The notes under the pieces are model-generated. The model worked only from the letters and a program-made list of their open reading frames with translations, did not search any database and was not told the DNA's origin. A stretch of 5,557 bases of DNA from Acidilobaceae archaeon (GTDB lineage Archaea > Thermoproteota > Thermoprotei_A > Sulfolobales > Acidilobaceae), in NCBI GenBank assembly GCA_027044005.1, contig JALUDK010000072.1:1-5557 (forward strand). Reading direction: 5' to 3'. This document shows, one piece after another, positions 1-5,461 of the stretch. A program made the translations under genes and the position numbers. Numbering within the stretch: position 1 is the stretch's first letter; the number at the start of each line of letters is the position of its first letter.

Positions 1-1
1 G

Positions 2-613
2 GTTGACGACTCTAAGAGTATGGGGCCCCATATAGGGGAGTCTAGATCCTTCGTGGAGAGCTACCTAGAAGCCCTAGGCCCAAAGGATAGAGTGGCGGTG
101 TACAAGTTCCACAGGGGGGTAGAGGAGGTTTGCAGCCCCGGGCCGCCCCAGGAGTGCATGGGGAACCTCACAATGATAGAAGGAAAATCGAGGTACACGG
201 CGATAGGCACCGCCCTAGGCTATGCAGCCACTGTGGCCAGGGCCACCGGCCTGCCTATTGTGGTCGTACTGGTGAGCGATGGGGCAAACAATATGGGCCC
301 AGACCCCGAGAGCGTGGCTAGGGGCATAGACGAGGGCAACGTGGCGGTTGCACTAGTCAAGGTGGGGGACGACCCGAGGAGTATCCTAGAGGGGCTAGCC
401 CAGGAGACGGGGTGGCCGCTCTACAAGCTAGGCTCCAACCCGCCCCCAGGGGTTCTAGCAGACCTAGCACGGGACCTATACAAGGAGGCAAAGGTGGAGG
501 CCGCATCAGTTGATGGTATGATACCTGTAGAGGATAAAGACTACACGCCCACAACGATACTACTCCTAGCCTCACTAATACTACTGGCGGCATCCAAGGT
601 GGCGGGCCCATGA
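2..613 (+). CDS. VWA-domain membrane protein, 5'-truncated by window edge (BatA/BatB-like)
   Basis: The reading frame is open from base 2, and the first codons read VDDSKSM, a MIDAS DxSxS metal-binding motif, so the gene starts upstream of the window. The ATG at 20 lies inside the VWA fold and cannot be the true start. Counting from base 2, 203 residues remain. The MIDAS threonine is probably T66 (YTAIGTAL) and the MIDAS aspartate D93 (VLVSDG), giving a complete site: D2, S4, S6, T66, D93. Two cysteines (C44, C52) flank a Pro/Gly-rich loop. A hydrophobic helix at about 184-198 near the C-terminus anchors the protein; an N-terminal anchor may lie upstream. VWA proteins of this type bind protein partners through a divalent metal and commonly work with MoxR ATPases, one of which lies in this window. 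The stop overlaps the next VWA gene (ATGA), so the two are probably co-transcribed and translationally coupled. The VWA call is firm; the exact subfamily is inferred. Confidence 0.88.
   Translation, partial: VDDSKSMGPHIGESRSFVESYLEALGPKDRVAVYKFHRGVEEVCSPGPPQECMGNLTMIEGKSRYTAIGTALGYAATVARATGLPIVVVLVSDGANNMGPDPESVARGIDEGNVAVALVKVGDDPRSILEGLAQETGWPLYKLGSNPPPGVLADLARDLYKEAKVEAASVDGMIPVEDKDYTPTTILLLASLILLAASKVAGP
597..601 (+). promoter_or_regulatory. Shine-Dalgarno for downstream VWA gene
   Basis: AGGTG lies 8 bases upstream of the ATG at 610, inside the 3' end of the preceding gene. It matches the archaeal anti-SD complement GGAGGTGA and supports the ATG that overlaps the upstream TGA. Confidence 0.5.
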
Positions 614-1578
614 GGATAATACTAGACCATCCAGAGGCTGCCCTGCTAGCACCATTACTAGTACTACTCTACATAGCGGCAAGGGCCGGGTGGGGGAGAA
701 GGATCTGGGAAGGACTAATCGTGTTAAGGCATCCCCTAGCCCACCGGGTACAACCCAGCCCCCCGAAGAGGGGCAGGCTACTACTAGCGCTGGAGGCCCT
801 AGCACTGGTGGCGATCCTACTCGCACTAGCCGGGCCAGCCCTAGAGTACAAGGTCGTCGTTGAAGAGGAGGCCTCCTCGAGGTCCCAGATAAGGATCCCA
901 CCCAGGCCCGGCCTAGTCCTTGCTATCGACGTCTCGGGGAGCATGGAGGGGTGGAAGCTGGAGGCTGTCAAGAGGGCCGCGGTAAACATGGTTGAGGGCC
1001 TAGATCCTAGGATAGATGTGGGCCTCATATCCTTCAGCCATAAAGTGGAGACCGGGATCCCGCCCACCGACGACAGGGAAAAGGTTGTATCTGCCATACG
1101 GAACCTAACAGCTGGAGGCGGTACCATATTCTACCATCCACTCGCCACAGCACTCGGGTGGCTAAGCGTATACACGAAGCTCGGACTACCAGCGGCTATA
1201 GTACTCCTCTCCGACGGTATCCCGGCCGATGCACAGCAAATCCCCGACCTGGTGGAAGAGTTCAAGAGGCAGGGTATACCGGTCCACACTATATACACCG
1301 GAGACGACCCCAGCGGGGTAGACCTGATGGAGTATATAGCGGAGGAGACGGGAGGAAGGTCCTACAGGGTAGGCTCCGAGGCCCAGCTACTAGAGGTATT
1401 CAAGGAGATCGGAGTCCACGTGAACACGACACTGGTCGCGGAGGCAACGGCTAAGGCGAGCCTGAGGGCAGAGGTCACGGCTAGGGAGCCTCTAGCGCCG
1501 TACCTAGCCCTAGCAGGCGCACTGATATCCACGGCAGCTAGCCTCTACCGATACCGAGCCTCCGGGATAGCCTTCTAA
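610..1578 (+). CDS. BatA-like VWA-domain membrane protein
   Basis: This 322-residue protein has the BatA layout: a hydrophobic helix at about 9-24, a basic loop, a second helix at about 57-77, a VWA domain at about 101-270, and a C-terminal helix at about 295-312 followed by a short basic tail. The MIDAS is complete and canonical: DVSGS (D107, S109, S111), threonine T172 in GGGTIF, and aspartate D202 in LLSDG. The domain probably faces outside the membrane, but topology was judged by eye. In bacteria, BatA-type proteins occur with MoxR ATPases and DUF58 proteins and are thought to act in protein complex assembly or stress tolerance; that role is assumed here by homology. The ATG overlaps the upstream VWA stop and has an SD. 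The 3' end overlaps the convergent membrane-protein gene by 41 bases (1538-1578). The VWA call is firm, and BatA-like refers to layout rather than proven orthology. Confidence 0.92.
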   Translation: MRIILDHPEAALLAPLLVLLYIAARAGWGRRIWEGLIVLRHPLAHRVQPSPPKRGRLLLALEALALVAILLALAGPALEYKVVVEEEASSRSQIRIPPRPGLVLAIDVSGSMEGWKLEAVKRAAVNMVEGLDPRIDVGLISFSHKVETGIPPTDDREKVVSAIRNLTAGGGTIFYHPLATALGWLSVYTKLGLPAAIVLLSDGIPADAQQIPDLVEEFKRQGIPVHTIYTGDDPSGVDLMEYIAEETGGRSYRVGSEAQLLEVFKEIGVHVNTTLVAEATAKASLRAEVTAREPLAPYLALAGALISTAASLYRYRASGIAF

Positions 1579-2563
1579 GCGGGCCCGGGAGGAGATCCCC
1601 CCTCTCCCCCCTATCAAGCCTCATCAGGACAAGGCCTAGTACGGCTAAAGAGGCCAACCTCCACAACGCCATAGGGCTCGCCTCCAGTATAGCCCTGACC
1701 GATATAGTAGACGACACGGCCATAGTATTGGCCATAGTCTCCAGGTAGTCCCTTACAAAGACTGCAACCCTACCGGCTGGAGTCTCCAGCTCCAGGGGGT
1801 CGGAGGACCGGTTCATGATGAAGCTATGGACGAGGGAGCCTGGAAGCACGACTGACCCGGCATCTATACTGAGCCTATCTGGATCGACGAGGTGGACTAT
1901 CACGGCAATCACGGGCCTCTCCTGTAGCGTCTCCTCGAGGCTGCATGAGGCTCCAGGCTCCTCCACTATGTACTTATGTGATGCGTAGGACTCGACTAGC
2001 TTTATGTAGGCTTGGCCTAGTAGAGGGTCACCGCTGAGAGGAGGCTTTCTCAGCCTAGCTAGTACATCGGGGTTCTTGAGGACCTTCTCCATATCGCTAC
2101 TCGTTAGAACGTACATCCTGCACTCCTTCATATAGTAGCCCTTGAAGGGGCTGCCATAGGTTGTCCCATAGGTTGCTGGAACCTGTACTTGGGTCGTGAC
2201 AATGGTCGCTGTGGTTCCCGTAATGTTGGTGTAGGTGATGGTTGCAACGTGGATGGGTGGCACCATAGGGGTGGGCTGGGGCTTACTCCCCTGGGGAGCG
2301 GTGAAGTTATAGGTGATCTTGTACTTATACACGTCGGTTCTCACATCGGCTCCAGAACTCCTGTATGCCAGGTCGGCCAGCCACACCACGACTAGGTTAT
2401 CCTTGTCGGCGGTCACAAAGTAGCTACCATAGCCGGTATAGGCTGCGAGGATGTCGGTAGTAGTTATGGAGGGCTCTATGCCGGCTAGTGCGAAGCCTGC
2501 CAGGGTAATGCCTGTGATTAGGGATGTTATCAGGAGTAGGGCCCCGATAACTCTGAGTATCAA
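1538..2563 (-). CDS. Hypothetical membrane-anchored protein with large ectodomain, last gene of MoxR-ABC operon
   Basis: I do not recognise the family of this 341-residue protein. It has an N-terminal hydrophobic helix (about 5-28, signal anchor or signal peptide), an ectodomain of about 270 residues, a second helix (about 299-315), and an Arg-rich tail that fits a cytoplasmic 'positive-inside' end. The ectodomain has a Thr/Pro/Tyr-rich stretch (about 84-140), only two cysteines (C148, C207) that could form a disulfide, and N-glycosylation sequons at N86, N113 and N251. This suits a surface-exposed protein. The start is TTG, supported by GGAGGTG 7 bases upstream; no ATG is available nearby. 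It follows the ABC permease gene by 4 bases, so it is probably an accessory subunit, substrate-capturing partner or cargo of that exporter, somewhat like a GldG-type auxiliary protein in position though not visibly in sequence. Its 3' end overlaps the convergent VWA gene by 41 bases. The gene is well supported; the function is unknown. Confidence 0.85.
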   Translation of the reverse strand: MILRVIGALLLITSLITGITLAGFALAGIEPSITTTDILAAYTGYGSYFVTADKDNLVVVWLADLAYRSSGADVRTDVYKYKITYNFTAPQGSKPQPTPMVPPIHVATITYTNITGTTATIVTTQVQVPATYGTTYGSPFKGYYMKECRMYVLTSSDMEKVLKNPDVLARLRKPPLSGDPLLGQAYIKLVESYASHKYIVEEPGASCSLEETLQERPVIAVIVHLVDPDRLSIDAGSVVLPGSLVHSFIMNRSSDPLELETPAGRVAVFVRDYLETMANTMAVSSTISVRAILEASPMALWRLASLAVLGLVLMRLDRGERGDLLPGPLRRLSRRLGIGRG

Positions 2564-2567
2564 CTCG

Positions 2568-3326
2568 CTACACCTCCAGGTTCCTGGCGGCGTGCCTGGC
2601 CACCAGTGCTAGCAGTAGTAGGGATGTTGTTAGGGAGTAGATAATGGGTGCTGTGAAGTCTAGCGTCTCTTCCTCGAGCAGGGCGATGGGGTGGAAGACG
2701 CCTATCAGGCTCTTCAGGGTGTCCGGGTTTACGTCGGTTCCAGTTATGGAGGAGTAGATTATGGACGTGAGGATGGCTACTAGTGGGCCCATGAGGAGGA
2801 GCGTGAGGCCTATGATGGATACTAGGTTCTTCCTCCTGAATATGATTGCAAGGCCTGTTATGATCACCGTGTAGTAGAGTATCTCCCCCGAGACCCCAAG
2901 GGCTAGGCCCCACACGACATCCCGGGCCACCAGCCCCGGGCTCACCACGAGGAGGGGGGTGAGCAGGGAGGCGGTGTATGAGGCTATGGTTGGGAGGGCC
3001 AGGCTGGCAATCCATGCCAGGGTATACTGCACCCTGGATAGGGGGGTTGCAAGGTAGAGGGCTGCCTCTCCGGAGCCCAGCTCCTGGGCCATGTTACCAG
3101 CTAGTTCTATCACGACAGCCAGGTAGACAAGCATGACTAGTATGCCGACCCACACAACAAGGTCCACGCCGGTGGGTAGCAGCGCCAGCAGTATAGAGGT
3201 GCTGTAGATCAGGCCTACAACTATTGTACTGGCCACAACAGCCTTACTATACCTGGAGAGTATGTAGTCCACATGCCCGGCCAGCGGCCCGCCAAGCCTG
3301 GGCTTACCCGGAAACCGCGGCCTCAT
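2568..3326 (-). CDS. ABC-2 type transporter permease
   Basis: This is the membrane subunit of an ABC exporter, 252 residues from the ATG at 3326. It has six hydrophobic helices at about 29-50, 55-76, 101-128, 136-162, 167-192 and 226-243, the standard ABC-2 topology. The segment after helix 2 (QELGSGEAALYLATPLSR, about 81-98) matches the conserved cytoplasmic region of ABC-2 permeases (Glu...Gly...Leu...Pro...Ser-Arg) that contacts the ATPase. Its gene overlaps the ATPase gene by 23 bases, so the two subunits are made together; one ATPase gene and one permease gene imply a homodimer of each. A GTG at 3335 would add three residues, but ATG 3326 is preferred because GGTGA lies 5 bases upstream of it, while the GTG has no clear SD and lies within that motif. 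The substrate cannot be read from sequence; drugs, ions, lipids, polysaccharides and peptides are all handled by this family. Confidence 0.87.
   Translation of the reverse strand: MRPRFPGKPRLGGPLAGHVDYILSRYSKAVVASTIVVGLIYSTSILLALLPTGVDLVVWVGILVMLVYLAVVIELAGNMAQELGSGEAALYLATPLSRVQYTLAWIASLALPTIASYTASLLTPLLVVSPGLVARDVVWGLALGVSGEILYYTVIITGLAIIFRRKNLVSIIGLTLLLMGPLVAILTSIIYSSITGTDVNPDTLKSLIGVFHPIALLEEETLDFTAPIIYSLTTSLLLLALVARHAARNLEV
2571..2577 (-). promoter_or_regulatory. Strong Shine-Dalgarno deciding the TTG start at 2563
   Basis: On the minus strand GGAGGTG ends 7 bases before the TTG. It lies within the last codons of the permease gene (Glu-Val-stop), so the end of one gene doubles as the ribosome binding site of the next. 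It matches the archaeal 16S anti-SD well and justifies the non-ATG start. Confidence 0.75.
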
Positions 3327-4224
3327 AGATCTCACCCAGCAACCCAGTCTCTACACGGTACTCCTCCACCAAGCCCTCCCCAGCCAGCTCCTCCAGCCTA
3401 GCCTCGAAGGCCCTATAGTGGGTGGAGGAGACGTAGACCGTAATAGAGTCCTCCCCCAGCATCACGCCATCGACATAGTGGAGGACTATAAGGTCCCTGG
3501 CGAGTAGCCTAGGGTTGGGCGTCGAGACCCTGTAGAGCATCCTAGCCCTGTACCTCCTAGCCAGCTCCTCCACAGGGCCATGATCAAGGACCTCACCCTG
3601 ACTTATTATGACGAGGTAGTCGACAACCTCTTGGAGCTCGGGGAGTATGTGGCTCGATATAACCACTGTGGCGTCTAGCATGCTGCTCACATCCCTAACC
3701 AGCCTCAATATCTCAACCCGGGCCCTCGGATCTAGGTTAGCCGTCGGCTCGTCGAGGAGCAGGAGCTCAGGCTCACCCAGGAGGGCCAGTGCAAGGCCAA
3801 GCCTCTGTAGGTAGCCCCGGGAGAGGGATGAGATAGGGTACCCCATCAGCCTATCGATCCCCACCAGCTTGGCAACCCTCCCAGCCTCACCCAAGCTGGC
3901 CCCCTTCAGCCTTGCTATATGGTGGAGCAGCGTGCTAACCCTAGCATCCCTAGGGTAGATCGGGGACTCTGGGAGGTACCCTATACTAGCCCTAACCCCG
4001 GGCTTGCTCCAGGGGTCCTCCCCCAGGACCAGGACTGCCCCCCTGCTGGGCTTGAGGAGGCCCAGGGCCAGCTTGAGGCTCGTCGTCTTCCCACTGCCGT
4101 TGGGGCCCAGTAGCCCGGAGACTGCGCCTCGTGGTATAGTGAATGATGCGCCTCTAAGCGCCATCTTATTGTTATAGGCCTTGTAGACATCCTCGAAGTA
4201 CACCACGTCATGCATCCCAGTCAT
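3304..4224 (-). CDS. ABC-2 exporter ATP-binding protein (DrrA/NatA-like)
   Basis: This is the nucleotide-binding subunit that powers the adjacent permease, 306 residues. All ABC motifs are visible in order: Walker A GPNGSGKT (40-47), Q-loop region IGYLPE (81-86) with Glu in the usual Gln position, signature LSRGYLQ (134-140), Walker B LLLLDEP (154-160, catalytic E159), D-loop NLDP (163-166) and switch histidine H192 (ISSH). The domain of about 220 residues is followed by an 80-residue C-terminal extension, typical of the DrrA/NatA/CcmA group of ABC-2 exporters. The gene begins 11 bases after moxR stops and overlaps the permease gene by 23 bases. The start used is ATG 4224; ATG 4215 (three codons later) is equally possible because neither has a clear SD, only a G-rich run beside the first. 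The ATPase is certain; the transported substrate is unknown. Confidence 0.93.
   Translation of the reverse strand: MTGMHDVVYFEDVYKAYNNKMALRGASFTIPRGAVSGLLGPNGSGKTTSLKLALGLLKPSRGAVLVLGEDPWSKPGVRASIGYLPESPIYPRDARVSTLLHHIARLKGASLGEAGRVAKLVGIDRLMGYPISSLSRGYLQRLGLALALLGEPELLLLDEPTANLDPRARVEILRLVRDVSSMLDATVVISSHILPELQEVVDYLVIISQGEVLDHGPVEELARRYRARMLYRVSTPNPRLLARDLIVLHYVDGVMLGEDSITVYVSSTHYRAFEARLEELAGEGLVEEYRVETGLLGEIYEAAVSG
3332..3336 (-). promoter_or_regulatory. Shine-Dalgarno GGTGA favouring ATG 3326 for the permease
   Basis: On the minus strand GGTGA sits 5 bases before the ATG at 3326. It overlaps the alternative GTG codon at 3335, which argues that this GTG is part of the ribosome binding site and not the start. 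Confidence 0.5.
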
Positions 4225-4235
4225 CCCCCGGGGGG

Positions 4236-5276
4236 CTAGGAGACGCTCTCCATGACACTCCGTAGCCCCTCCCTTATAAGCTCGACCCTAGCCGTGTAGA
4301 GGCCATACCTCTCCTCATACTCCACCAGCACCTCCGGATCCGGCACCACCCTATGATTGAGCACCGGGAAGACCATATCACGCAGGCTCTCCCTGCTCAC
4401 AACATTCTCCCCCCTCAGGTACGCCAGGGCCCTAGCGGCTCTTACCAGGGCTATGCCAGCCCTGGGACTGGCGCCCAGCTGGAAGAACCTCCTAGCGGGC
4501 TCATACATCTCCGGCCTGGTGGCCCTAACTATCCTAGTAGCCTCCTCCAGCACTCCATCAGGAACCTCCACCTCGAGGGCCTCCTCCTGGGCCCGGGCCA
4601 GCCACCCGGGGTCCACCACGGGCTCCAGGGACTCCACAGGCTCGGCCAGACCGCCTAGGTGTAGCCTTAGTATGCTCTTCTCCTCCTCTAGGCTTGCGGG
4701 ATAGCCTACTAGTATCCTAACGGTGAACCTATCAAGCTGGGCCTCGGGGAGGGGATAGGTGCCCTCCTGCTCCACGGGATTCTGGGTAGCAACAACTAGG
4801 AACCACTTGCCCTGGGCCCTGTCCTCAAGCCTATAGGTCCACTCCCCTATCGTTACCTGCCTCTCCTGCATCGCCTCTAACAGGGCACTCTGGGTCCTAG
4901 GGGTTGCCCTATTGATCTCGTCCGCGAGGACCAGGTAGGCGAAGACCGGGCCCGGGTGGGGGGTGAAGGTCCTCCTCTCCGGGTCGAAGACCAGGCTACC
5001 GGTCACATCCCCGGGGAGGAGGTCGGGGGTGAACTGGATCCTGGAGAACCCCCTGAACCTGGTTCCCCCAACCTCGTAGTCCCACCCGGTGGTTAGGCTC
5101 ATGAGCCTTGCTAGTGCCCTAACCACGGTGGTCTTGGCTATACCTGGGACCCCCTCTAGAAGGACGTGGCCGTTGGCGATCAACGTGGCTAGTAGGATCT
5201 CCTTCTCCCACCGCATACCCACTACAACCCTATCCAGGCCTTTCTGGAGGTCCCCTATACTATCCCAGGCCTTCAA
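4236..5276 (-). CDS. MoxR-family AAA+ ATPase
   Basis: This cytoplasmic AAA+ ATPase is 346 residues, near the usual 310-350 for MoxR. Visible motifs are the N-terminal VVVG segment (17-20), NGHVLLEGVPGIAKT containing Walker A GVPGIAKT (42-49), Walker B YLVLADEINR (114-123; D119, E120), sensor 1 ATQNP (163-167), the arginine-finger region EAQLDRF (178-184, R183) and sensor 2 GASPRAG (268-274, R272). The C-terminal part is the AAA lid. MoxR proteins act as chaperone-like machines that mature or metallate partner complexes, usually with VWA proteins; two VWA genes converge on this operon. No DUF58 gene, the other common neighbour, is visible. The start is TTG 5276: it is the first ATG/GTG/TTG codon in a frame otherwise open from 5348. 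GGAGG occurs 11 and 2 bases upstream, neither ideally spaced. It heads the operon and has a TATA-like box about 50 bases upstream. Confidence 0.93.
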   Translation of the reverse strand: MKAWDSIGDLQKGLDRVVVGMRWEKEILLATLIANGHVLLEGVPGIAKTTVVRALARLMSLTTGWDYEVGGTRFRGFSRIQFTPDLLPGDVTGSLVFDPERRTFTPHPGPVFAYLVLADEINRATPRTQSALLEAMQERQVTIGEWTYRLEDRAQGKWFLVVATQNPVEQEGTYPLPEAQLDRFTVRILVGYPASLEEEKSILRLHLGGLAEPVESLEPVVDPGWLARAQEEALEVEVPDGVLEEATRIVRATRPEMYEPARRFFQLGASPRAGIALVRAARALAYLRGENVVSRESLRDMVFPVLNHRVVPDPEVLVEYEERYGLYTARVELIREGLRSVMESVS

Positions 5277-5326
5277 CCCCTCCAGGTCCTCCCATAGGCT
5301 CTCAGCTATACGCGGTAGGGTCTTGG

Positions 5327-5333
5327 TATATAA
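5327..5333 (-). promoter_or_regulatory. Putative TATA box of the moxR operon
   Basis: On the minus strand the sequence TTATATA lies about 50 bases before the TTG start. With the usual archaeal spacing of roughly 26 bases, transcription would begin near 5303, leaving a leader of about 27 bases that still holds the GGAGG motif. The preceding bases (AGTAGC) are only a weak BRE match. The position is inferred from sequence only. Confidence 0.5.
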
Positions 5334-5361
5334 GCTACTGGAGTGCGGCTAGGCATACCTG

Positions 5362-5376
5362 CATATATATTTATTA
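5362..5376. promoter_or_regulatory. AT-rich core of divergent intergenic region (possible distal TATA element)
   Basis: The run CATATATATTTATTA is the most AT-rich stretch of the window and could bind TBP in either direction. Facing right it would start transcription near 5395, and facing left near 5342. It is the probable centre of the shared control region between the moxR operon and the ribbon-helix-helix gene. Its orientation and use cannot be decided from sequence. Confidence 0.35.
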
Positions 5377-5406
5377 GTTCGGTTTGATCCGTGGTGTAGC
5401 CCCTGC

Positions 5407-5414
5407 CTTTATTA
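5407..5414 (+). promoter_or_regulatory. Putative TATA box of the ribbon-helix-helix gene
   Basis: CTTTATTA would place a start site near 5437, leaving a leader of about 25 bases that includes the purine-rich AGAGGGG (5447-5453). This fits better than the distal AT-rich run, but the match to the crenarchaeal TATA consensus is modest. Confidence 0.3.
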
Positions 5415-5461
5415 CCCGTCCATGGGATACCATATACACTGAGTAGAGAGGGGCATGGTAG

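Noticed and set aside
20..22. ATG at 20 as the start of the first VWA protein
   Set aside because: The codons before it (VDDSKS) are the MIDAS motif in the same frame, so the true start lies upstream of the window.
669..1127. Antisense open frame of 152 codons across the BatA-like VWA gene
   Set aside because: The plus strand clearly encodes a VWA domain with an intact MIDAS; the antisense product is Ser/Ala-rich with no domain, as expected in GC-rich coding DNA.
1587..1611. GGAGA/TCTCC hairpin with a C-rich loop and tail just after the BatA-like VWA stop, resembling a terminator
   Set aside because: The stem is only 5 bp (plus 3 bp beyond a mismatch), no T-run follows as expected for archaeal termination, and the bases encode the Arg/Gly-rich tail of the opposite-strand protein.
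2560..3015. Long minus-strand open frame rich in Pro, His and Arg inside the permease gene
   Set aside because: It is a shifted-frame shadow of the permease gene, with low-complexity composition and no recognisable domain; the permease frame shows six helices and ABC-2 motifs.
5373..5450. Segment with tRNA-like words (GTGGTGTAGC and a T-arm-like GGTTTGATCC)
   Set aside because: The order of the arms is wrong, and no acceptor stem, anticodon stem or matching T stem can be paired, so it is not a tRNA.
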